From Deltaproteobacteria bacterium (lineage in GTDB: Bacteria; Desulfobacterota_E; Deferrimicrobia; Deferrimicrobiales; Deferrimicrobiaceae), in NCBI GenBank assembly GCA_023489025.1, contig JAMDCN010000110.1, positions 1 to 27,909 on the forward strand: 27,909 nt of DNA, in the 5' to 3' direction. Of the stretch, positions 1-6,752 are shown piece after piece (positions within the stretch are counted from its first letter, which is position 1; each line of letters begins with the position of its first letter). The notes below the pieces were generated by a model, which was given only the letters and a program-made list of their open reading frames with translations, ran no database searches and was not told the DNA's origin. Both the position numbers and the translations under genes were made by a program.

Positions 1-104
1 TGGCCCGGAAGATCCTCGACCTGCACGAAGGGCGGATCACGGCGGAGAGCGAGCCCGGCCACGGGGCGACCTTCACGGTCTTCCTCCCCAAATCGAAGTC
101 GTGA
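1..104 (+). CDS. Sensor histidine kinase, C-terminal end (5' truncated)
   Basis: Reading from base 3 gives 33 residues beginning ARKILDLHEGRITAESEPGHG and ending FTVFLPKSKS before TGA at 102-104. This is the end of a HATPase_c (GHKL) domain. The I-x-x-x-H-x-G-x-I stretch followed by S-x-x-G-x-G-[AT]-x-F-x-[VI]-x-[LF]-P is the G2-box region and last strand of a histidine kinase. The kinase would autophosphorylate and pass phosphate to the response regulator that starts 67 nt downstream. The sensor part lies outside the window, so the signal cannot be guessed. Confidence 0.85.
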   Translation, partial: ARKILDLHEGRITAESEPGHGATFTVFLPKSKS

Positions 105-121
105 CGGCGGGACACAGCATA

Positions 122-164
122 CCGTATACGGATCATCGGACCCTCTGTCCGGATCGGATATAAT
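122..164 (+). promoter_or_regulatory. Small palindrome and consensus -10 box before the response regulator
   Basis: A perfect 10-bp palindrome (CCGTATACGG, 122-131) is followed by a short inverted repeat (CGGAC 137-141, GTCCG 147-151). A perfect TATAAT sits at 159-164. No good -35 hexamer lies 16-18 nt upstream (TCGGAC at best). The TATAAT is only 7 nt from the ATG at 172, so a transcript from it would have almost no leader. Promoter function is inferred. Confidence 0.35.
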
Positions 165-171
165 CGGGACC

Positions 172-1617
172 ATGGCGCGATCGAGAATCCTCGTGGTGGA
201 CGACGAGCGGATGATCCGCTGGTCGATCCAGCAGGCCCTCTCGAAGGACGGCCACTCCGTGACCGCCGTCGAGACGGGCGAGGAGGCCGTTGCGCAGTCG
301 TCCGACGAGATGCCCGATCTCGTCTTCCTCGACATCACCCTCCCCGGGATCGACGGCGTCGAGGTGCTGCGGCGCCTGAAGGCGATCGAGCCGTCCGTCG
401 CCGTCGTGATGGTCACAGCCACCGATGACGTGAGGACCGCCGTCGAGGCGATGCGCCTGGGCGCCTACGACTACGTCAGCAAGCCGTTCGACCTCGACCG
501 CCTGCGCGTCATCGCGCAGAACGCCCTCGACCGCCACGAGCTGCGGCAAGAGGTGGAGTTCCACCGGAAGGAGTCGGTGAAGCGGTACGGGTTCCACCGG
601 ATCGTCGGGTCGAGCCGGAAACTCGCGGAAGTGGTCGAGGTCGCGAGGAAGGTGGCGAAATCGGACGCGGCGACCGTCCTGTTCCAGGGAGAGAGCGGGG
701 TGGGGAAGGACCTGTTCGCCCAGGCGATCCATTACGAGAGCGCCCGCGCCCCGCGGCCCTTCATCCCGATCAACTGCACCGCCCTGCCCGAGGAACTGCT
801 CGAATCGGAGCTGATGGGGCACGAGAAAGGCGCCTTCACCGACGCGAAGTTCGCGAAGAAGGGGCTCTTCGAGGTGGCCGACGGCGGGACGGTCTTCCTC
901 GACGAGATCGGCGACATGAAGCCGGGCCTCCAGGCGAAGCTCCTGCGGTTCATCGAGAACAAGGTCTTCCGCCGGGTCGGCGGGCACCGGGACATGTCCG
1001 TCGACGTCCGCATCGTGGCGGCCACGAACCGGGACCTCGACGAACTCGTCCGCACGGGGCGGTTCCGCGAAGACCTCTTCTTCCGGCTGAACGTGATCCC
1101 GATCCGCATCCCGCCCCTGCGGGAGCGGCGCGAGGACATCCTGCCCCTCGCGGAGCATTTCCTCTCGGAGTTTTCAAACGACATTCGGAGGTCCCGGGGC
1201 GGTTTCTCCGACCTCGCGAAGCGCCAGATGACGGCATACGACTGGCCGGGGAACGTCCGCGAGCTGCGCAACATCGTCGAACGCGCGCTGATCCTTGGGT
1301 CGGCGGGCGTCGTCGAGCGCCTCGACCTCCCCGTGCCCCCGGATGGGGGAGGATCCGGCCTCGCATCGACGGTCCCGGCTTCGGCGGCGGCGTCCCTGCC
1401 CCGGGAAGTTTCCCCTGGAACGGAAGCTTCGATCGACCGAGCGGGAGCGCACGGTTTTCGGCTCCCGCCTTCGGGGGTCGTCCTCGAGGACATCGAGCAG
1501 GACTTCCTGCGCCAGGCGTTGGAAGCGACCCAGGGGAACCAGACGAAAGCCGCGGAGATGCTCGGTCTCACCCGCGACGCCCTGCGGTACCGGATGAAGA
1601 AGTTCGGTTTTCTGTGA
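172..1617 (+). CDS. Sigma-54-dependent response regulator (NtrC family)
   Basis: A 481-residue protein with the full NtrC layout. A receiver domain (about 1-120) has the acidic pair D10/D11, phospho-acceptor D54 (VFLDITLPG), T82 and K104. A sigma-54 AAA+ domain (about 143-375) has Walker A GESGVGKD at 173-180, the sigma-54-contacting GAFTDA loop at 220-225, Walker B VFLDE around 241-245 and an arginine-finger region near FREDLFFRLNV. A Fis-type helix-turn-helix ends the protein (NQTKAAEMLGLTRDALRYRMKKF). When phosphorylated it should form a ring and remodel RNA polymerase-sigma-54. The ATG at 172 gives the canonical N terminus, but no clear Shine-Dalgarno sequence precedes it. It pairs with the kinase that ends at 104. 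The cytochrome locus that starts 300 nt downstream is a possible target, but no convincing -24/-12 promoter was found there. Confidence 0.93.
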   Translation: MARSRILVVDDERMIRWSIQQALSKDGHSVTAVETGEEAVAQSSDEMPDLVFLDITLPGIDGVEVLRRLKAIEPSVAVVMVTATDDVRTAVEAMRLGAYDYVSKPFDLDRLRVIAQNALDRHELRQEVEFHRKESVKRYGFHRIVGSSRKLAEVVEVARKVAKSDAATVLFQGESGVGKDLFAQAIHYESARAPRPFIPINCTALPEELLESELMGHEKGAFTDAKFAKKGLFEVADGGTVFLDEIGDMKPGLQAKLLRFIENKVFRRVGGHRDMSVDVRIVAATNRDLDELVRTGRFREDLFFRLNVIPIRIPPLRERREDILPLAEHFLSEFSNDIRRSRGGFSDLAKRQMTAYDWPGNVRELRNIVERALILGSAGVVERLDLPVPPDGGGSGLASTVPASAAASLPREVSPGTEASIDRAGAHGFRLPPSGVVLEDIEQDFLRQALEATQGNQTKAAEMLGLTRDALRYRMKKFGFL

Positions 1618-1697
1618 TCGGGGGTTCCGCCGCGCGACCCGCATCATGGCGCTCCCTGAAACGATTCGATAAATCATGCACATCGGGCAACGTGATC

Positions 1698-1749
1698 GGG
1701 GAAATGAGGTGTATCCCTCATCTGTTGAAAATGGTGGGGGATTTCCCCC
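1698..1749 (+). promoter_or_regulatory. Overlapping inverted repeats in the 300-nt gap before the NHL gene
   Basis: The gap 1618-1917 holds no gene that I can support. It contains ATGAGG (1704-1709) with CCTCAT (1716-1721), and GGGGG (1736-1740) with CCCCC (1745-1749). In addition GGGGAAAT (1698-1705) can pair perfectly with ATTTCCCC (1741-1748), which excludes the GGGGG/CCCCC hairpin. No T-tract follows, so a simple intrinsic terminator is unlikely. It could be a switchable leader, an operator, or a weak end to the regulator mRNA. Confidence 0.35.
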
Positions 1750-1801
1750 TTGCGGCATCGGCGGATCGCCCAAGTAATTATCAATAACTATTTGTTTTTA
1801 T
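1750..1801 (+). promoter_or_regulatory. AT-rich promoter-like segment upstream of the cytochrome locus
   Basis: A run of about 30 bases from 1771 to 1801 is strikingly AT-rich against a GC-rich background. It contains TAATTA (1775-1780) and TAACTA (1785-1790). TTGCGG at 1750-1755 is a poor -35 candidate at a 19-nt spacing from TAATTA. It is the most likely place for the promoter of the NHL-cytochrome unit, but no consensus promoter can be named. Confidence 0.25.
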
Positions 1802-1917
1802 GGTGGAAATAAGCGGCGGTGCATGACGGAATGTTGGCATCAAACATGCTGATCAGAAGGAGGGGGCAGATGGAAACGGGTATATGCGTCAATTCACGCA
1901 ACACAGGAGGCGCGAAC

Positions 1918-3519
1918 GTGCACAGGGAGAGGATGTCAAGGGTGAGAAACATATCGAAAATCGTATTGGCGGCCATGCTGGCGGCGTCGCTCTTCGCCGT
2001 TGCGGCCGGGTCGGCGGCGGCTGCCCTGCCGGCGCCGAACTGGATGCCGGGCTCCCCCATCATGGCGGGTACCCAAATTGTTCTCCTATGGATGCCCGTG
2101 ATGAATGCAGTGAAATATAACATTTACCTGAACGGCAAAAAAGTAGCCGAGTCAGTGGCCATCCAGCACATGATGCCGTCCCCGGAGGCTTCGGGGGAAT
2201 ACAACATCGAGATTGCGGCTGTCGATGCGAGTGGAGCGGAAGGGGCGAAGTCCCGCCCGGGGGTATTCAAGATCGTCACGGTCGAGCCCCCCGACCAATT
2301 GTATGTCCGGGGCGCGCAAAACAGCATCCAGGTCCGTTGGGACTCTTCGAAAGGCGCGGTGATCTACAACTTATACCGATCGGAGAAGCAGGGTACTGAA
2401 GGGGAACTTCTTGCGTCCGTCCAAGGCGACAATTACACGGATACCAAAGTGGCGGCCGGCAAGGTGTACTTCTACCGGGTGACCGCGAAGGATCTCTCCG
2501 GGAAGGAGAGCGCCCGTTCCAAGCCGGCGAGAGGCGAACTGTTGAGTGTTAAGACCGCTGAAGTAGTAAAGATCGAGATCAAGGTCGTTCCCACGAAACT
2601 GGTGGGCGAGGTGAGTTTCTTCGGGAAGAACAAGGTGGAATCGTACGGGGATCTCAAGCTCGGGCCGGACGGTTTCATCTATGTTGTGGATGCCGGGCAG
2701 GCGCACATCCTTAAGATCAACCCGGATACCTTGGATGTAGAGAAGAAAATAGGTTCCAAAGGAAGCGAACCCGGGAAGTTCGAACGTCCTCTCAAGATGG
2801 CCTTTTCATCGACCGGGCGGATCTATGTGGTCGATCGGGGGAAGAACAAGGTTGTCGTACTGAACAAAGACGGGGTCTTCCAGTTCGACTTCCCGTTCCC
2901 GAAGATCGACGCGAAGGAAGTGATCGACGGGGTGCCCTCCCAGTTCCGTAGCGGGACGAACAGCCCGGGAGGGATCGCCGTGGACGACAAGGGGAAGGTC
3001 GTCTATGTGGCGGACACCACCTACAACACGCTGTACCGGTTCGACCTCGATGGGAAGTTCCTCGGCTTCCTCGGCCACGGCGGGGATCCGGATAAACATT
3101 TAGCCGCTCCCGGCGACATCCTCCTCGGGAAGGACGGGGAGATGTATGTCACGGAATCGCTTTCCCACGTAATCGCCGTCATCGACTTGAAAAGCGGAGA
3201 GATCAAGCGGTTCATCGGAAAGAGGGCAAAAGGGTTCATCGGCGGTTTCATCGGGATCACCGGGATGAGCTTCGACGGGGCGGGGAACCTCGTGGCCTCC
3301 GACAGCGGCGTGCATTCCATCCAGGTGTTCGATGGGAAGACCGGGGACTACCTCTACCATTTCGGGGAGGAGTCCGGCGCGGTCGACCCCGAGATGAAGG
3401 AGCGTGCGCTCCTCAGTGTCCAGATGCCCGTGGGCGCACACGTGGACGGAAAGAACCGGCTGATCTTCATGCGGGGAGACAAGAAGTTGGTCCTGGTCAG
3501 GGAGATCGGGAAGAAATGA
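1918..3519 (+). CDS. Secreted FN3 / NHL-repeat beta-propeller protein
   Basis: A 533-residue exported protein. I chose the GTG at 1918 because AGGAGG (1905-1910) lies 7 nt before it and a signal peptide follows directly (basic start, hydrophobic 14-33, cleavage near 35-37). ATG at 1870, with a good ribosome site, or ATG at 1933 are alternatives. Residues about 37-124 and 126-209 are two fibronectin type III-like domains (VKYNIYLNGKKVAES; VIYNLYRSEKQGTEG; VYFYRVTAKDLSGKES). Residues about 240-530 form roughly six NHL blades with recurring units such as GPDGFIYVVDAGQAHILKI and STGRIYVVDRGKNKVVVL. NHL propellers bind proteins or glycans and have no catalytic signature here. It is the first gene of the cytochrome locus, 115 nt before the 14-heme gene. 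From memory, NHL proteins also neighbour outer-surface cytochromes in Geobacter. A scaffold or assembly role is inferred. Confidence 0.85.
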   Translation: MHRERMSRVRNISKIVLAAMLAASLFAVAAGSAAAALPAPNWMPGSPIMAGTQIVLLWMPVMNAVKYNIYLNGKKVAESVAIQHMMPSPEASGEYNIEIAAVDASGAEGAKSRPGVFKIVTVEPPDQLYVRGAQNSIQVRWDSSKGAVIYNLYRSEKQGTEGELLASVQGDNYTDTKVAAGKVYFYRVTAKDLSGKESARSKPARGELLSVKTAEVVKIEIKVVPTKLVGEVSFFGKNKVESYGDLKLGPDGFIYVVDAGQAHILKINPDTLDVEKKIGSKGSEPGKFERPLKMAFSSTGRIYVVDRGKNKVVVLNKDGVFQFDFPFPKIDAKEVIDGVPSQFRSGTNSPGGIAVDDKGKVVYVADTTYNTLYRFDLDGKFLGFLGHGGDPDKHLAAPGDILLGKDGEMYVTESLSHVIAVIDLKSGEIKRFIGKRAKGFIGGFIGITGMSFDGAGNLVASDSGVHSIQVFDGKTGDYLYHFGEESGAVDPEMKERALLSVQMPVGAHVDGKNRLIFMRGDKKLVLVREIGKK

Positions 3520-3634
3520 CGGTTCGGGAGGGAATTCCGTGAGGGAAAGGAGGGGTACCTGCAAACGATCGGGGTTCCACAAGTCGAAAGGGCTGTTCGC
3601 GAATAGGAATGTTTTTATCCCGAGGAGGAGAAAA

Positions 3635-6055
3635 ATGAGGAAACATGCTTCGGTGCTGTTGTTCCTGCTGTGTGCGGTCCTGCTCACCGGCGCTCCTGCC
3701 CTTGCCGCAGTGAACGGGACCGCCCACGAAACCCAGGCGGGGAAGCAGGGCGTCTGCTCCGCCTGTCACATCCCCCACGGTGGTTCGGGGACGAACCGGT
3801 TGTGGCCGGTGGCCCCCACCACAGGCCTTGTCCCCGGCGTAACCGGCAGTTTGTGCGCATCCTGCCATTACTCCACGGGAGCATACCAACCGTCTTTGAA
3901 TGCTGCCGCCGTCTCCGGCGACGCCTATGTCTACCACGCGGTTTCCCACGGCAACCTGATGAAACTGGACAACGTGCCCGATGGGAATAGCTTGCTCTCA
4001 TCCGGCCTGCCGTACACAGGAGACACGACCCAGACGCCTCCGGCGGTTGCGCAACGGATGGAGTGCACCTCCTGCCACGACGTCCACAACGACGCGAACC
4101 GTCCGTTCCTTCGGGTGAACATCGAAGACCTGTGCGTCCGTTGCCACTCGACCCGGCAGTACAACGCAGGCACGATGCAGTCCGGTTCCACCGGAACCGT
4201 TGGCGTCTGGGACAACGCGGCGCGTGTCGGAGTGAACAACCCCGGGTCGCACCCCTCGGGGACGGACATCGGAGGGGACGTGGGAACCAACTCACCCGTT
4301 ACGTTCCCGACCGTATCGTCCATCCCGAAAATGGCAAGGAGCGCGACTGCCGGCGTGGGTACCTGGTCCCTCGGCGGCCACCGCACGGGGGGAACCACCG
4401 GCGGAGTCACTTGCGTCACATGCCACGCCGTTCACGGGCTGCACAAGGACGACAGCGACACCACCGCTTTCACCAACCTGAGCCCGGTCACGAATTTACT
4501 GATCATCGCGCAAGGAACAGGGGCGAACGAAGGCCTCTCCGGCCGATCCGTCGCCAACGGCGACGGTGGGCCGGCCAACGCCCTCTGTGAAGGGTGCCAC
4601 CGGGGGGCGGCCCCCACGGGGGCGGCCTTGTATGCGGGCACGAACTTCCCCAACCCGGGTGCTTCCAACTACACCCACCCGGTGGATGATTTCCCCGGGC
4701 AAGCGATCGAAGCGGTCAGCGCCTTCCCGGCGAACTGGCCGCAATCCAGCACCACCAGCACGGGCACCAACAAGGCGGCGATCTGCGAGTCGTGCCATTC
4801 CCCGCACGTGGCAGCCAACAATGCCAACCGCGCGACCCTTCTGCCCAGTGGCGGCCCCTACATCCTCCGGGCGAGCCAGGGTGAGATCTGCAACCAGTGC
4901 CACGCCGGCCGGATCACGCAGCACCACCCGGTGGGCCAGGACATCGCCAGTGCGCTTTCCGGTGCCGCCTCCTACCTGAAGACCGGCATCGGCGCGTCGT
5001 TGACGAACACCTTGACCTGCGCCACCTGCCACATCGGCGCCAGCGGCGGGGCGCACAACTGGACGGGTTCCGCCCAAGTGGCGATCAACCCGAACTGGAG
5101 ACCGTTGAATAACGCCCGGGCGGCGACCTTGGCTGTCGATCAGTTCGCGGCAGGTTCCAACCCGGTTACGACGGAGAACGTCTCGGCCACGTGCGTCGAC
5201 TGCCACCTTTCCTTCGACGGCAGCACGACCAATCCCTCTCCGACCGCGCATTTGACGGGTCGCGGGATCAACGCCACAGACAACGCCCAATACCAGATCC
5301 TTGGGCAGGGTACGCATTTCATCGGATTGTTCAACGCTACAGCGATCAACGCCACCCACAACGTTCGCGGCCAATCCGGCCAGACGATCAATCCCTGGAC
5401 CGAGGCGTGGACGGCGACGAAGTTCGGGACCGGCAACGCCAACGGCGGGTGGTCCCGGTTCGGAGGGAACAACACCGCGCCGATCCTTGTATGCGAGTCG
5501 TGCCATGAGCTCCAGATAGGCAAGAACGTGGGGAACCACATGTTGTTGTCTTCCTTCTACGAAGGGCAGTCTTCCACTACCTCACCCGCAGTGAATTACG
5601 ACAACTTCTGCGAAGCGTGCCACGGCGTTCCCGCCGGCACCCATGCGATGTTCAATGACAACGTGGGACGCACGGGAACGACGCTCAGCACGGTCATCAA
5701 CACGACGACCCGTCCATGGCTCGCGGCGTTGGCGCCTGCAGCGGTGCCGGCGGGCGGTGCGGCCAGAACCTCCACCTGGATCAGCGGAGGGGCGGGGGTC
5801 GGTTCCATGACGTGTGACTCCTGCCATCAGGTACACGATGCCAACACCCAGAGCGGAACATTGATCCTCGAGGCGCCGAACGCCAACGTGACCGGCGGAA
5901 CGCCCGCGTCGATCACCTCCGCGAACTACTACGGGGGCACCGGCGTTCTTGCGAACCGGATGCGGCAGCAACCCCCCGCCGGCGGCAGTACGGGCATCGG
6001 GACGATGCCGGACGTCTCCATGTTCTGCGATCAGTGCCACACGTATCGCCAGTAG
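3635..6055 (+). CDS. Large secreted 14-heme c-type cytochrome
   Basis: An 806-residue protein. The ATG at 3635 follows GAGGAGGAG and opens a clear signal peptide (cleavage near ALAAV, residue 24-25); the frame stays open upstream to 3539 without a better start. It has 14 CXXCH motifs, with first Cys at 41, 74, 144, 167, 260, 318, 384, 419, 462, 520, 620, 659, 727 and 798. Every Cys of the mature protein is in such a motif. About 20 further His can supply distal ligands. Motifs 1, 3, 5, 7 and 13 are CXXCH-x-x-H and are followed by a partner CXXCH, which is the doubled-CXXCH (Paired_CXXCH) design, so the protein reads as about seven two-heme modules. The last motif is four residues from the C terminus. 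It is Asn/Gly/Thr/Ser-rich and has very few Lys, as expected for a surface protein. No lipobox is seen. Electron transfer is certain in kind; filament formation is an open possibility. Confidence 0.93.
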   Translation: MRKHASVLLFLLCAVLLTGAPALAAVNGTAHETQAGKQGVCSACHIPHGGSGTNRLWPVAPTTGLVPGVTGSLCASCHYSTGAYQPSLNAAAVSGDAYVYHAVSHGNLMKLDNVPDGNSLLSSGLPYTGDTTQTPPAVAQRMECTSCHDVHNDANRPFLRVNIEDLCVRCHSTRQYNAGTMQSGSTGTVGVWDNAARVGVNNPGSHPSGTDIGGDVGTNSPVTFPTVSSIPKMARSATAGVGTWSLGGHRTGGTTGGVTCVTCHAVHGLHKDDSDTTAFTNLSPVTNLLIIAQGTGANEGLSGRSVANGDGGPANALCEGCHRGAAPTGAALYAGTNFPNPGASNYTHPVDDFPGQAIEAVSAFPANWPQSSTTSTGTNKAAICESCHSPHVAANNANRATLLPSGGPYILRASQGEICNQCHAGRITQHHPVGQDIASALSGAASYLKTGIGASLTNTLTCATCHIGASGGAHNWTGSAQVAINPNWRPLNNARAATLAVDQFAAGSNPVTTENVSATCVDCHLSFDGSTTNPSPTAHLTGRGINATDNAQYQILGQGTHFIGLFNATAINATHNVRGQSGQTINPWTEAWTATKFGTGNANGGWSRFGGNNTAPILVCESCHELQIGKNVGNHMLLSSFYEGQSSTTSPAVNYDNFCEACHGVPAGTHAMFNDNVGRTGTTLSTVINTTTRPWLAALAPAAVPAGGAARTSTWISGGAGVGSMTCDSCHQVHDANTQSGTLILEAPNANVTGGTPASITSANYYGGTGVLANRMRQQPPAGGSTGIGTMPDVSMFCDQCHTYRQ

Positions 6056-6062
6056 GGTAATA

Positions 6063-6103
6063 TATGAAACCGGTGGTGGGGGGCCCCCACCACCGGTTTC
6101 ATA
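6063..6103. terminator. Perfect 20-bp inverted repeat after the 14-heme cytochrome gene
   Basis: Arms 6063-6082 and 6084-6103 are perfect reverse complements with one base between them (core ACCGGTGGTGGGGG / CCCCCACCACCGGT). It begins 7 nt after the cytochrome stop codon. The + strand continues AAATAAAATC, so the usual U-tract is missing. It may act as a transcript-stabilising 3' hairpin, a leaky terminator or a processing site that sets cytochrome expression apart from the downstream genes. Confidence 0.6.
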
Positions 6104-6130
6104 AAATAAAATCTGAAAATGGGGGCGGGC

Positions 6131-6673
6131 ATGAAAAGGACGTTCATTGTTATCGGGGTTCTGTCGATGTTTGTCCTCGCTTTGGCGGGTGTGTCCTTGG
6201 CGGCGAATGAGAAACCGGTGGCGAAACCCAAGCCCCTCGATGTGGGAGACGCGGTTTCCGATTTCTCGTTGCCCGGGCTTGATGGTAAATCCGTTTCTTT
6301 CTACAAGGATATCAAGGGGAAAAAGGACCTCGCGGTGATCATGTTCATGACGACGGCGTGCTCTGCCTGTCAGGGGGAGATCGCCGCTATCAACGACATG
6401 CTCGGCAAATTGGGTGAGAAGGTAGGACTTTACGCCGTGGCGGTCGATATCCGCGGGGTGGACACGGTGAAGCCGTACGCCGAGACCTACAGATACAAAG
6501 CCACCTACCTGTTGGACCCGAAGTTCTCCTTGCCACGGGCTTTCGGTTTCAGCTACACACCGTCCGTGGCGATGATCGACAAGGGGGGGAAACTGCTCTT
6601 CAAGAAGGGTGGGTACGCCCCGGGTGACGAGGACATGCTGCAGGAAAAGATCATGTCCTACTTGAAGAAGTAA
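6131..6673 (+). CDS. Periplasmic TlpA/ResA-like thioredoxin-fold protein (CSAC)
   Basis: A 180-residue protein. I chose ATG 6131 because GGGGGCGGG (6121-6129) precedes it; ATG 6119 lacks a ribosome site. A signal peptide (1-25) precedes a redoxin fold. The redox motif is C77-S-A-C80 in FMTTACSACQGEI, and the cis-proline strand is in YTPSVAMID. It is a close paralogue of the protein at 10768-11274: both share MTTACS, YLLDPKFSLPRAFGF and KKGGYAP. TlpA/ResA-type proteins exchange thiols in the periplasm, and some keep apocytochrome CXXCH cysteines reduced before heme attachment. Its position between the 14-heme gene and the parvulin gene fits a cytochrome-maturation role, but that is inferred. 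The W-[CA]-x-P-C consensus of classical TlpA is replaced by TTACSAC. Confidence 0.85.
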   Translation: MKRTFIVIGVLSMFVLALAGVSLAANEKPVAKPKPLDVGDAVSDFSLPGLDGKSVSFYKDIKGKKDLAVIMFMTTACSACQGEIAAINDMLGKLGEKVGLYAVAVDIRGVDTVKPYAETYRYKATYLLDPKFSLPRAFGFSYTPSVAMIDKGGKLLFKKGGYAPGDEDMLQEKIMSYLKK

Positions 6674-6697
6674 CGATATTCGGTCCGGCGGAAGAAA

Positions 6698-6736
6698 AAA
6701 TCGGGGGAGGGGTGACTTGCGCCCTTCCCCCGATTT
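6698..6736 (+). terminator. Hairpin between the first redoxin and the parvulin gene
   Basis: AAATCGGGGGAGGGG (6698-6712) pairs with CCCTTCCCCCGATTT (6722-6736). The 15-bp stem has one G-U pair and a 9-nt loop, and TCATT follows. The stem is strong but the U-tract is short, so it is probably a leaky intrinsic terminator that lowers, rather than stops, transcription into the next gene. Confidence 0.55.
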
Positions 6737-6752
6737 CATTATGGGGGGTTTC

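Noticed and set aside
1735..1754. Sigma-54 promoter (GG-N10-GC) before the NHL gene
   Set aside because: TTGC at 1750-1753 looks like a -12 element, but the base pair 12 nt upstream is GA, not GG. The apparent match comes from the GGGGG/CCCCC hairpin.
1771..1800. Fur box in the AT-rich tract
   Set aside because: TAATTATCAATAACTATTTG recalls the GATAAT hexamer pattern but has too few matches and no dyad symmetry.
1618..1917. c-di-GMP (GEMM) riboswitch
   Set aside because: The conserved AAAGCAAACC-type core and GNRA-tetraloop receptor pattern were not found here, nor in the 26501-26840 region.
6717..6752. TTG start for the parvulin gene
   Set aside because: The codon lies in the loop of the 6698-6736 hairpin and has no proper ribosome site. 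ATG 6753 with GGGGGG upstream is better.
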